Shown: in pieces, positions 46,841 through 57,083 of the stretch | How the letters are laid out: every line of letters begins with the position of its first letter | How positions within the stretch are numbered: the stretch's first letter is position 1 | Assembly (NCBI GenBank): GCA_946811695.1 | Contig: OX328123.1 | Coordinates: forward strand, 31,027,399-31,091,398 | Direction: 5' to 3' | From: Gonocerus acuteangulatus | Taxonomy: Eukaryota; Arthropoda; Insecta; Hemiptera; Coreidae | Length of the DNA stretch: 64,000 bases | Translations under genes and position numbers: made by a program | The notes under the pieces: generated by a model | What the model saw: the letters and a program-made list of their open reading frames with translations, nothing else | Told to the model about the DNA's origin: nothing | Database searches by the model: none

Positions 46841-47753
46841 CTGCGTGACGGACTTTTTCCATGCATTTTTCTCTCAGGTCTTTGAGGTCCAGGTCAGTTT
46901 AGGATCCAACGTTACACCTAGAAATCTTGTGCGCTCAACATATTTTAGTGGAACTTGCCCTAAAGTGAACACAGGAGGTACATCGCTGTTTCGTGAGCGA
47001 GTAAAGTGCATGCAGCAAGTTTTGTCAAGGGAGAAGGTAAATCCAGACTCTTTGCTCCACTCGTGTATCCTGTTAATGGCTGATTGTAAGTGTTTTTTAA
47101 TATATGCCAGACTCCTAGATCTACACAGAAAAGCACAGTCGTCTGCATAGAGAAGTCCTTTAACATGGGCGTTTGAAATTTCAGTGATATCGTCTATATT
47201 TATGTGAAATAAGGTTGTGCTGAGGTTACTGCCCTGTATAATGCCTGTCATTATTCGGAATTCATCGGATAAAGTGTTCCCTAAGAGGACTTGAGGAAGA
47301 GAATATAGAACAAATGATTCGAAGTTCCTCCTCAAGGATGATTCTGAAGTTCATGTGATTCAGATAATTCTTCAGAAGATGAATGGAACGATTTGGATTA
47401 TGGTAGAAGTACCGCTGCGTCTCCTGATTATTCAGGAGATATGGGTTGCTTTCACCTCCCAGGCGATAAATAGAATTAAAAAAATAAAACAGTTTAGAAT
47501 AACTAACTAAATAAAAATAAAAATGATTGTTTTATTAAATGTTTGTTTTTGCAACTAATACATTTTTTACCTTAATTTGAAATATTAATTTAATAAATAG
47601 AGAAGTAAATGAAGTAAATATTAAGTAAATATAACACAGTGAAGAGTGTATTTGAAGAGAGAGGGAACATTGCCCCTCAGTCAGGGATGCAGGGTGAGGG
47701 AGGCCTGGATGACGTAGTTCCCCCACCACCCGTGTAGCACGACTCGGCGGCCT

Positions 47754-48240
47754 GACAATAGTTGTTTACGTCGTAGGTCGAAAACAAGCATAAAGCATAA
47801 CATACTCAAAAATACAATAATTTCATAAATTTTGGGAATCAATTCCGATCAAATTTCCAGCTAAGAAAAAATATTTTTGATTAATTTGAAAAATTATTTA
47901 ATTGAAATTAAATTGGTTAAATATTCGATAAAATGGAAACGCGATTAAAAAAATGTTTGAATCGATGTTTCCAATTGGGAACAATGATCAGTAAACGGTT
48001 AATGAAAAAGGATTTTTTTTTTTTTCTATGACTACATTTCTTCTGGAAATTAATTTCATACATATGACGTATCGTTTATCGATATACTGAGTTATATTCC
48101 CTCACTCTATGATTAGTCATGAAGTTCTCTTTTTCTAGATGAAGCCTTTGCATTTGTAATATATTCCCCTGAAGACGTACCAGAAAGTGTAAATAAAATA
48201 TAAATATAACAAATCCCTGATTTTTTTTTTAAATTATAAA
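47754..48240. other. AT-rich DNA, no gene recognised
   Basis: Sequence between the DNA transposon and the ribozyme-bearing element. Nothing recognised. Confidence 0.35.
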
Positions 48241-48246
48241 TATTGC

Positions 48247-48775
48247 TTGCTGTTTCCACTTACTTATACCCCAGTAGATTTCTTTTTCTCCTTAGACACT
48301 CTGCAATGGTTACTTAATTGCCAACCTTGGTCTTCCTCTGCCGCTCGGCATTTCTATTGGTATGTAGTATCTTATTTCTTTGTAAAATTAATTAATGTTA
48401 CTATTAGCTACTATATTTGTCATTGGTATGTAGTATCTTATTTCCTTGTAAAATCAATTAACGTTAATAATTACTATTAAAATCAATTATTGTACCTATT
48501 CACTTTTTCATTCTAAGAATTTAAGACGATATGTTCTTTTATAAGTTACTTGTATCTATAGCTCTGTTACCTATCACAATCATAATTTTTTTTGTTTTTG
48601 TATTAATTCCTTTTTTTTGTCATTTTAGCTGACGAAGGCTACCAATGAGTAGCCGAAACGTCCGAAATATAGATTTTTTAAAACAAAATCATATTGAGGT
48701 TTATTTAGCCGAATCCCAACCATTCCATCTTTACTTATCACCTCGACGGCTAACTATCTAATCATCATGATAAAT
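48247..48775 (+). mobile_element. Hammerhead-bearing non-autonomous retroelement, 5'-truncated copy
   Basis: It matches 50727-51212 (+) and, inverted, 50401-49990. It starts within TGCTGTTTCCACTTAC and extends past the 3' end of the other + copy to TATCTAATCATCATG. A hammerhead motif lies near its 3' end. No coding capacity. The 3'-terminal ribozyme and the head-to-head copies nearby suggest a derivative of a Penelope-like element. Confidence 0.65.
48629..48662 (+). ncRNA. Hammerhead ribozyme motif (type I, minimal stem III)
   Basis: CTGACGA (48629-48635), one extra A, stem II GGCTAC/GTAGCC closing loop CAATGA (48637-48654), GAAA (48655-48658), then CG and the GTC cleavage triplet (cut after 48662). 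All core nucleotides CUGANGA, GAAA and NUH are present. Stem III is only A-U and C-G, the short palindromic form known from PLE and retrozyme hammerheads. Stem I pairing is weak (TTT with AAA, G with C). The extra A before stem II is non-canonical. Confidence 0.6.
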
Positions 48776-48779
48776 ATTT

Positions 48780-48880
48780 GAGTCGGCTGTTTATAACAAA
48801 TATAGAAAAGGCTGGTAACCTATAGGTAACCCGCGCCAAAAATCGTTGTCATGTTTAAGTGGACGTTAATTAAAATTTAA
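48780..48880 (+). repeat. SINE family-1 fragment
   Basis: AGAAAAGGCTGGTAACCTAT, GGTAACCCGCG and the tail AAGTGGACGTTAATTAAAAT. Confidence 0.6.
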
Positions 48881-49133
48881 ACGATAATGCATATTGTATA
48901 ATTAATACAGTTTTGTAAAAATTATACAAGTACACATGGCGGCCAAATAAACGTTCCATCCGTATTTATTTGAAAGGTTTGATGCTGTTCTGAAATTGCA
49001 GCTGTTGTGAGATGCCCTTGAGCAGAGGGCCTCGGAGTACCAAGGTCTACTGGAGAATGTATACAAAGAGGCGTGCTCATCAGATATGCGACTCTAGGCT
49101 ATACCTCCTGTCACAATCAGCTGTTCGGGACGC

Positions 49134-49145
49134 TGCGCATGCGCT
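49134..49145 (+). promoter_or_regulatory. Palindromic NRF-1/EWG-type site, PHAF1 promoter
   Basis: TGCGCATGCGCT is an exact NRF-1 consensus (known in insects as the Erect wing site). It lies 84 bases upstream of the PHAF1 start codon inside a locally GC/CpG-richer patch (48990-49170). NRF-1 sites are typical of TATA-less housekeeping promoters. The transcription start is probably between here and 49228. Confidence 0.65.
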
Positions 49146-49228
49146 CTTCACTTATAGTGTTTCGCTGCTAATCTTCGTATGAAAGTGTCAGTTTTGTTTT
49201 GATTTGGTTTTCTACGTTTTAGTTCATT

Positions 49229-49292
49229 ATGCTAGAGCTGGAGCTAATGCCAGAAAAGTCTCTGGCTTCAGATCAATGGGAGTTCACACTAG
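49229..49292 (+). CDS. PHAF1: PHAF1 (UPF0183) homologue, exon 1
   Basis: 21 codons plus one base, MLELELMPEKSLASDQWEFTL, joined across a GTTAGA donor to exon 2. The sequence matches the start of the conserved PHAF1 family (human C16orf70), whose N-terminus has the same Met-Leu-x-Leu-Glu opening and Gln-Trp-Glu-Phe-Thr-Leu-Gly. In mammals PHAF1 with BCAS3 binds phosphoinositides at autophagosome formation sites. The start is supported by the upstream NRF-1-type promoter patch and by the family's conserved N-terminus. Confidence 0.9.
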
Positions 49293-49989
49293 GTTAGATT
49301 TTTTTAGAATGTCCTTTTATTTTTATCTCCGATTTTAAAATTAGTTATTAAATCATAAGTTGGAATTTATTCATTTTATGTTCAGTTACAGTTGTGTTTG
49401 TTTTGTTCCTTTGTGAATTCAAAATAAAATAGCGTATTTTTAGACAATTTTAAAGGAGTCATTTTTTTCTTTAAATCCTTTAAAAATTCATATGGTCTAT
49501 TAAATAAATTCTACAAGAATTATCTTTTCTTTGTTTTTTTCTTTTGAGAGTTTTAAGCCAATGAAAATGTTTTAGTATTCAAGCTTTAGTATAAAACATA
49601 ATCCTTTGTTTATATTTATGCTCTTGGCTTAATTAAATAATTAAATTCCTTATTGACAGCCATGATAGCAACCTATTTTGGAACAATTGATTCATGTCAA
49701 AGTTAAATTAACCTATTAATGGTTTACACTAATATAATACCCTTACATACTTGGAGAAGCGTTTAAGGCCTAACTTTGTTTGGAAATGAATTGTTTTTGG
49801 CAATTCAGTTAAATATTTATTTTTAATGTTTTGTTAAAAACAGCTCAGTATTATTGTAAAAATTGAGAATAAATTTATGGAATACCAATTGTGTCTGACT
49901 TGTGGTAGAATCCTTTTTGTGCCTTTAATGTAATACCTTTGGTTGCTCGTTCTCCAGAAATGAAAATCCTTTTTACAGTATTAAACAAT

Positions 49990-51218
49990 CATGATGATTA
50001 GATAGTTAGCAGTCGAGGTGATAAGTAAAGATTGAATGGTTGGGATTCGGCTAAATAAACCTCAATGTGATAGGTAACAGAGCTATAGATACAAGTAACT
50101 TATAAAAGAACATATCGTCTTAAATTCTTAGAATGAAAAAGTGAATAGGTACAATAATTGATTTTAATAGTAATTAGTAACGTTAATTGATTTTACAAAG
50201 AAATAAGAAGCTACATACCAATGACAAATATAGTAGCTAATAGTAACATTAATTAATTTTACAAAGAAATAAGATACTACATACCAATAGAAATGCCGAG
50301 CGGCAGAGGAAGACCAAGGTTGGCAATTAAGTAACCATTGTAGAGTGTCTAAGGAGAAAAAGAAATCTACTGGGGTATAAGTAAGTGGAAACAGCAGGGG
50401 GTGGGGGAAATGTCGGTAAGGATCAAAAAGCATGTTTTTTTGACATGTCGGTAAGGATCAAACGGCATGTTTATGACATATTTATGACAGGAAAGAGAAA
50501 AAGGTGTTAATGGAAGGATACATAGGAGAGCGTGCCTTGACCAACAAGGCATTTCTCCTATGTACGCTAATATTTTCCAAATACTCTCCCGACCTCCCAC
50601 CTAGATTTTTACCATGCCCCTTGGGTATCCTTCCATTAACACCTTTTTCTCCTGCCTGCATGCCTTTTGATCCTTACCGACATGTCATAAACATGCTTTT
50701 TGATCCTTACCGACATTTCCCCCACCACCTGCTGTTTCCACTTACTTATACCCCAGTAGATTTCTTTTTCTCCTTAGACACTCTACAATGGTTACTTAAT
50801 TGCCAACCTTGGTCTTCCTCTGCCGCTCGGCATTTCTATTGGTATGTAGTATCTTATTTCTTTGTAAAATTAATTAATGTTACTATTAGCTACTATATTT
50901 GTCATTGGTATGTAGCTTCTTATTTCTTTGTAAAATCAATTAACGTTACTAATTACTATTAAAATCAATTATTGTACCTATTCACTTTTTCATTCTAAGA
51001 ATTTAAGACGATATGTTCTTTTATAAGTTAATTGTATCTATAGCTCTGTTACCTATCACAATCATAATTTTTTTTGTTTTTGTATTAATTTCTTTTTTTT
51101 GTCATTTTAGCTGATGAAGGCTACCAATGAGTAGCCGAAACGTCCGAAATATAGATTTTTTAAAACAAAATCATATTGAGGTTTATTTAGCCGAATCCCA
51201 ACCATTCCATCTTTACTT
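49990..51218 (+). mobile_element. Palindromic hammerhead-bearing element with 13-bp TSD
   Basis: AGTATTAAACAAT flanks it at 49977-49989 and 51219-51231. The left arm (49990-50440, inverted) and right arm (about 50680-51218) are near-identical reverse complements. The centre also holds inverted words such as GTGTTAATGGAAGGATA. The right arm has the hammerhead; the left arm joins GTGATAGG directly to CCTCAAT and so lacks about 110 bases containing it. The inverted-copy architecture and variable-length target duplication resemble the PLE at 1.2 kb. Frames read from it (50164-50433, 50504-50962) are the same repeat on two strands and are not genes. Confidence 0.85.
51111..51144 (+). ncRNA. Hammerhead ribozyme motif, second copy
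   Basis: CTGATGA (51111-51117), extra A, stem II GGCTAC/GTAGCC with loop CAATGA (51119-51136), GAAA (51137-51140), CG, and cleavage triplet GTC ending at 51144. Between the two copies the ribozyme differs only at the freely variable seventh core base (C there, T here). Downstream ACAAAA (near 51165) could pair with TTTTGT upstream (near 51098) to extend stem I. Confidence 0.62.
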
Positions 51219-51420
51219 AGTATTAAACAATGTTGGTATCGATTTCACATATATGAAAAAATTCCATTTCTCACAGATTTAAATTAATGGATGTTCTAAT
51301 TTCTTATGATTTGTTATTGCATCATTATGAGTCATGTAATTGTTCTTCTATTGTTCATATTTGCATAGATTTAGCATGTTCTGCATAGTGAGAATATTTG
51401 CACCTTTGAAGTATGTTTTA

Positions 51421-51426
<6 letters not shown>

Positions 51427-51473
<47 letters not shown>

Positions 51474-51555
51474 GGCGCATCTACATCTTGGCCATTAGCG
51501 CCGGGCTATCTACAGGTTGCCACCCTTTTCTAATGCCAACAGCACGTGGTTTTAG
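51427..51555 (-). repeat. 5S-headed SINE (family 2), 5'-truncated, long poly-A
   Basis: On the - strand: CCACGTGCTGTTGGCATTAG (5S end), AAAAGGGTGGCAACCTGTAG (central domain), GGCGCTAATGGCCAAGATG and AGATGCGCCGTT (tail), then more than 40 A. Confidence 0.85.
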
Positions 51556-52811
51556 TATTATTATCATCATATTTAAGATTTTCTGTGTCATTTTGTTACT
51601 TAGGAGTATTTGCTAGACCATGAATCATGATTACGAGAATGAAAAAAGAAAAAAAAAAACTAATAATCATGCATTCAAGTAATTACCAATTCCAAACAAT
51701 GGTTGTCCCTTGGCGCTAAATTTATTTGCACAATTGATTTGTTTTATTAACTACTACTGTTTATCAAATTTAAGTTATTGTTCCAATAAATACTGATTAT
51801 TTATTATTTAACTACTTCTCAAGTAATTTTTACTAGCATATTTAACAACAAATTAAAAAATCTCATTTATTTTTAAATTAAAATTCTGTATTTGTTGGCT
51901 ATGTTTAATTTTTGTGCCAACTGATAAAATATGTAAGGAACTATTTTTAAATTTAATGTAGGAAATATATTTACATAAATCTCTTACGGGTAAAATATCT
52001 TTCTTCACCACAAAAATTTTATTTTCTGCTACCAAAATGACGTTATCAAAGTCACAGCTCCATCATCAGTTTTTCGCTTGAGTCCGCATGTCACCCGCCT
52101 TCAGAAATGCATGGCACACACTGGCGATGGTACTGTGACTTTGAAAACTGCTTTGTTTCAGAAGTAAATACAATTGTTGTGGTAGAGACCTATCTGTTTT
52201 TTACCTGCAATACTCAGTACCACCATTGTCTGGCCAAATCAATGTCAATTTATATATACATCTCTCATTTTCTTCTAAAAGGTTAATAATTCAATTGTAA
52301 TGATTTATGTATGAATGAGATAGTTTCCTAATAGATAAGCCTTGTCTTAAAACATTGCTTTCGATTCTGAACTACACGAGTTTTCCCTGAATTCTAACAT
52401 TCTCATCATCTTATTTGAAATGTCTCTGCCACCCAAGCTTTGTGAGGGGGGGGGGGGGTCAAGGCATATATGTCTACTCTCATAAAATTATTTCCCGTAG
52501 TTTCTGTACATAGCTGTGACCTGGAATACCTGGTGGATTGTGTCTGATCATTTCAATTGGTCTTTCCTCTACTTCAAAATTGTGTTTTCTATTATCCCAT
52601 TAGACACGTGGAGTGCCTAAACCAACTCAGTGTGCCTCAAGATTCGGATAGCAGTATTGCTTATCTTATATCTTCTTTTCCTCTAATTCTTGTTCTATAG
52701 TTTCAGGTGCTAAAGCTGTCTTATACATGTTTTGGACTTATACAGACAAAATGACTTTTAATATTTCATTTGAATAAAGTATTTGATATTGAATATTATT
52801 AATTATTTCAG
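51556..52811. other. Rest of PHAF1 intron 1
   Basis: AT-rich with no further recognised element. A G-run of 11 lies near 52447. Confidence 0.35.
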
Positions 52812-52894
52812 GGATGCATTTCTCCCAGGCTGTGATGATAATCCAGTCGCAGGTCGGAGTCATTCGTGGTGTTCAAGTGATATACTCAGATTCT
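52812..52894 (+). CDS. PHAF1: PHAF1 (UPF0183) homologue, exon 2
   Basis: Two bases complete the Gly codon from exon 1. Then 27 codons encode MHFSQAVMIIQSQVGVIRG and VQVIYSDS, ending in phase 0 at a GTAAGT donor (52895). The combined junction Thr-Leu-Gly-Met and the following Gln-Ala-Val, then Val-Gln-Val-x-Tyr-Ser, match the PHAF1 family at its expected position. Further exons are not seen to 64000 and presumably lie beyond the window. Confidence 0.9.
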
Positions 52895-53412
52895 GTAAGT
52901 CGCTCAGTGATTTCAAAAAGTAGTTTCGTCTTATTTATGAAATTATCTCAATTTTAAAAGGTTAACAAAATATGTATAGTTTTTATAGATTAGTTGTGCT
53001 ATTTTAAGCATTTTTGTTTTAACTAATTAAGTTTCTTGGGGGTTTTCCTTATGCTACTCATATAGATGCCACAGGTCAGCTTTTTAGACAATGATTTTTG
53101 ATGAATTTTCACCTTCATTTACTGTCCACTCAATGTTTTCTCCCTTGTGGCTATATATCTGGAATGTATAATATTAATTCCTGGCCAATGTGCATACCAC
53201 ATTATATATACCAGTGTGGGTATAGTTTGGATAGGTGATTGTCTTTATAAACCATGTACTTTTGGCATATAGGTGGGTAGATAGCTTGAGGATAATAGCC
53301 TAGAAGCTTATGCACCATCAAAAAATGGACAGCATGAAAAATGTGTAGCACTGGAGGTGAAAAGTCAAGAAAAAAAAAATATCTACCACTACTGTTGTCA
53401 AAAAAATCCCAA

Positions 53413-53415
<3 letters not shown>

Positions 53416-53476
<61 letters not shown>
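53416..53476 (+). repeat. (TA)n microsatellite
   Basis: About 60 bases of TA dinucleotides. The repeated Tyr-Ile frames over it are artefacts. Confidence 0.95.
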
Positions 53477-53477
<1 letters not shown>

Positions 53478-53804
53478 TCCCGTTTGCCTGGTCACTACAA
53501 TCCCCTAATCAACAAGTTATCCTCATCCTCCATTCCCAGTAACCCTCACCGCCGCCTCAAGCGCAAATGGCCTAGAGACCTATTGCAAACAAACCTTGTA
53601 TAATAATGTAAATATAAATATTGCAAATACTGTAAATAGTCACCCTAAAAGAAAATGTATCCTAAGATAAAAGTCCAAGTTAATAGGTTTTGGCCAATGG
53701 GCATTTTTCCTATCTGTCCTTCATGTCATCAATCATCAAATCCTGTACATAAGAATTATAAAAAATACTACTTATTGTATTGTATAATTGCAAATAAAGA
53801 TATT

Positions 53805-53807
<3 letters not shown>

Positions 53808-53851
<44 letters not shown>
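53808..53851 (+). repeat. (TA)n microsatellite
   Basis: About 44 bases of TA dinucleotides. Confidence 0.95.
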
Positions 53852-53854
<3 letters not shown>

Positions 53855-53859
53855 ATTCT

Positions 53860-54303
53860 ATTTCTCCAGGAGAGGATGTAATATGTTTGTAACACCTCCT
53901 TTGAGTGTCTTTTGTTGTTTTAACTTATTTAAGGGGCTTACGATATTCAGATTTGCCAAAAATATATTATTTTATTTTTTTACCGCGCTTCTGGTATCTA
54001 ATCATCTCTCATATTTCTTGAGTATTTTTCTGTAATCTGGAACAAGAACAAAAAGTTATAAGAGGTGATTTATAAACATGGATTTATAATGTAAGAAAGA
54101 TACTAACAATAGTTTTAGATACTACCAATAGTTTCTTCCTCACTTTGAGTAGGAAAACTCGCCTATGTCAACCCGATAATGCAATTTGAAAGTGCTGTTG
54201 AAAAAAAATTGGCAATTCATAACCCATTGGTGATGGAAAATACTAGTCACTCAAGTATTTTGCCTTTGTGGGCCTAATAATGGACATTGCATATTTTTAT
54301 TTA
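53860..54303. other. PHAF1 intron 2, no feature recognised
   Basis: AT-rich intronic DNA between the microsatellite and the piggyBac-like MITE. Confidence 0.35.
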
Positions 54304-54307
54304 TTAA

Positions 54308-54890
54308 CCCTTTCCGGACTGTACTACACACGGATTTCCTCAAACGGCCTTGCCTTCACCCATCTCTCTGCTCAGAAGGGGCATCCCTAAACACTCTGAT
54401 CTTCACTCTACATTCCGCGCTATTACACTTTTCCTAACTAATTTATTTAGTTTCTCTCTACTTTCTTTAATTTAAAAATTGCAAAGTTACCTTTTTTATT
54501 AAAAATTATAAATTACGTAAAATAAGATTTTTTAGATTTTTGTGTTCATTTATTAGTAATCTATATAATCTTTAATTAGTGCAAAAACCCCCCGTTCATG
54601 TTCCCGTCACCTTTGTGCTATTAAAAGAAAATTTATGTCCTCCAAAACTGTGACACCCCCACTGCAAATTTAATTGTCTATGCTTCAGAAAAGGTCCATT
54701 GTCTTCCTGAGAATCCATGCTAGACAATACTTCCTGGAGCTGAGGAAGGACCAGGCTGGGCCATAAGTTCTTCCGAGAAGTCTCATCCACGTCACTCTAA
54801 TATGGGGGCCTGAAGTGCATGCGCCAATATATTGGTCGACTGGGCCAAAGCCGCTTACCACCAATATATTGGTACTTTGTCATTTAAGGG
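54308..54890. mobile_element. piggyBac-like MITE
   Basis: It is flanked by TTAA at 54304-54307 and 54891-54894, starts CCCTTTCCGG and ends ATTTAAGGG, which is the piggyBac pattern. The palindrome CCAATATATTGG occurs twice near the right end (54821 and 54860). No transposase is encoded. Confidence 0.75.
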
Positions 54891-55308
54891 TTAATTAGTA
54901 ATAGAAGTAGGGGGAAAATTGTAGTTTCTCAGAGCTGGTTAGGTTATTCAAGTGGAGTAGCTGTTATCAGTACGAATCTTACAGATGCTAATGCTAAAAA
55001 GATGGGTAAATAGTGTCACGTAGAAAAGTGAAAACTGAAGTTTGTCCATCGATCCGACACTCATAAAGTGTTCATTGTTCTGCCCACGGATGTTTGTTTT
55101 CCTCCCGTGTAAGTTAAAACAAAAACATAAATAGTAATCCTTTAAAATTCCTTACCTTTTTCTACTTCTGTTTCCGTTTTCAAAGCCTCATCTCTTATCT
55201 CCGGTCTCTTCTTTCTGGAACGTTAAAATTTTCTTTTAATTATAAAATTCATCATTCAAAATTTTTACAATTGTATGTTTGTACAATTTTTTTTTTAAAT
55301 ATAATTAA

Positions 55309-55574
55309 CCCTTTGACTCCAGTTGACTCCTGAACAAGTCACCGAGCCCCTACTGTGGATGGCTGCTAGAGGAGTTATGGCTCTTTATCGTTTAATTGCT
55401 GTTGACTGGACAAGTTCGGCTCCCTGGGGAAACTAATAGTACTTATAGGCTGTAATAGATGGTTCGATTTAGTTTTCCGTAATACTGCAGTCATAAAGAG
55501 CTCATAAGACCCTGCTCTAAACATTGTCAGTAACTCTGGAATGTAACCGCATCACCTGCTTAGGATTTAAAGGT
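55309..55574. mobile_element. Second piggyBac-like MITE
   Basis: TTAA at 55305-55308 and 55575-55578. It begins CCCTTTGACTCC and ends TTTAAAGGT. The inner sequence is GC-richer than the flank. The termini are weaker than at 54.3 kb. Confidence 0.5.
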
Positions 55575-55717
55575 TTAAATGGAAACAAATAGTTCAGAAA
55601 ATTTGTCTCCATTTCTTCCTAATTGTAACTAAGAAAAATTATGTGAAATTACCATTCCAAAATATATTATATATTGAAAACTATTAATCGATTGAATAAA
55701 ATAAGTTCAATTAACTA

Positions 55718-55770
55718 GTCGGCGCTAATGGCCCAGAAGTCAATGCGCCCTCAAAAACAACAACAAAAAA
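55718..55770 (+). repeat. SINE family-2 tail
   Basis: GTCGGCGCTAATGGCCCAG and CAATGCGCCCTCAAAAACAA, followed by an A-rich end. Confidence 0.65.
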
Positions 55771-55774
55771 AAAC

Positions 55775-55990
55775 AGTAATTAGGAGGCCTGGTAGCCATG
55801 AGTGTTAAGGTGTGAGCACTTAACATTCTGTGCCAAGGGTCGAGGGTTTGATTCCCACTTTTCTGGCTTTTCTTTGGAAAAAAGAAAAGGCATCAGCCCT
55901 ATCCTGGCTAGAATTGGGTGGTGACCTATAGATAACCCGTCCTAACATTCTGAGTTAATTATAAAGGACGTTCAAATTTAGGTAAATAAA
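55775..55990 (+). repeat. tRNA-headed SINE (family 1), near full length
   Basis: A-box half GTAGCCATGAGTGTTAAGG, B box GAGGGTTTGATTCCCACTT, linker TTTGGAAAAAAGAAAAGGC, central domain CTATCCTGGCTAGAATTGGG and ACCTATAGATAACCCGTCC, tail ATAAAGGACGTTCAAATTT. Confidence 0.85.
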
Positions 55991-55994
55991 CTAT

Positions 55995-57050
55995 TAATTA
56001 CATTATTCAAAATGTTGTTGTTTTTAATAATTCAACTACATATTCAATTATATAATTATTAGTTAATTAACCTCATTTTACTCAAGTGATTATTAATTAT
56101 TAATATATTATTTAATTTTAATATATTATTTATTTTGGTTTGATTTAAATTATTGAATATGATTATTTTTGTTGTCTGTGTCTTACGTTTAGTGGTTAGA
56201 AATCTTAGCCAAATAGTACATAGTACATCTAGGATATTTGTCTATGAAAACCTTAAAATAGACAAGCAACTTCAGAAAAATATTATGAAACAGTCTGATA
56301 CCTACCTACCTGCCATTTGGCTTTAGTCGGTGAGCCTTATCCTTGTATCCTGCTCCCTCCAGTTCAATATCTGAGCTGCAGCGTTGCCTGTGAAATTTTA
56401 AAACTCAGTGTGATTCTGTTACTTGTCTTTTTTCTGCTTGTACAAATGAAGCTAGTTTTTGTTATTTCTTTAATTGTATCTTACATGTTAACAAATTAAT
56501 ATTCCCTCACAAAACTAGGTAACTGCCAAAACTTTTCTCTACTCTGGCCACGCTGGAAATATTTAATTAATATACCTGTTAAGGACCTTTCATGGGAAGG
56601 ATTAAACTCGATATGCATGTCTAACTCTCCAAAATGAGATAAAATCCAACCCAAGGGCCCAGAAGATTGCACAAAATAAGTTTTCTTCTTGTTTGTACTT
56701 TGTGCAGATTTGAAAATTTATTTTAGAGATGTAAATGTAACCCACTACCATAAAATTATTATTTTTGTTGTACTCTGGAACAATATGTCCCCAAAGAATA
56801 ATTATAAAGAACAACAGAGAATGATTAGATATCAAAATATGCAGATGCAGAATCCTCGTTCATTGCCATAGACATGAAAGCACCGTAATATCCGAAGTGT
56901 TTCTTAACTTAACATAAGTGGAATATTGTTTTGCTCAATCACCCAGTGTCATTCTTTTACTCGCATGATAATTTATAGTGAAAAGATAGTCAACTATTGA
57001 TATTGAGAAGGCTTAGAAAATCAGGGTTTGGTCATGTGTTAAATAAAACT
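55995..57050. other. PHAF1 intron 2, no feature recognised
   Basis: AT-rich. Short frames without recognisable motifs. Confidence 0.3.
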
Positions 57051-57083
57051 AAATTTTATAACTAAAATGAGTAATATTTATTT

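Larger units (their letters stand above)
43890..47360 (-). pseudogene. I-type LINE remnant (RT, RNase H, C-terminal zinc motif)
   Basis: On the - strand the RT palm lies at 47335-46845 (TGIIQGSNLSTTLFHI, LLYADDCAFL, RFLGVTLDPKLTW). After an interruption of about 1.4 kb the thumb and RNase H follow at 45389-44394 (LVLYTDGSRINGSTACGV, FTAEAHAITAAL, VCCDSENVLRSI and GILDNEIA). After a frameshift near 44400 comes a tail with CVSCNEPISVRHIFESC. RT followed by RNase H defines the I superfamily. Frameshifts and the interruption make it dead. The endonuclease half is missing. Confidence 0.85.
42603..47753 (+). mobile_element. IS630/Tc1-like DNA transposon, a nest of later insertions
   Basis: The ends are inverted repeats: GGGCCGTTGAGTCGTGCTAC at 42603-42622 and, at 47730-47753, a sequence whose complement reads AGGCCGCCGAGTCGTGCTAC. 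Just inside lie a broken transposase gene (42820-43570) and many later insertions: SINE, I-type LINE, tandem repeat, RTE fragment and (AT)n. Flanking target duplication is not clear. Confidence 0.72.
49293..52811 (+). other. PHAF1 intron 1
   Basis: 3.5-kb intron with donor GTTAGA and acceptor TTATTTCAG. It carries the palindromic hammerhead element (49990-51218) and an inverted 5S-type SINE tail (51427-51555). Confidence 0.85.

Noticed and set aside
50164..50962. Open frames of 89 and 152 codons with near-identical proteins on opposite strands
   Set aside because: They are the two arms of the palindromic element, and the shared peptide is translation of a repeat.
53202..53895. Frames with repeated Tyr-Ile
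   Set aside because: Translation of (TA)n microsatellites.
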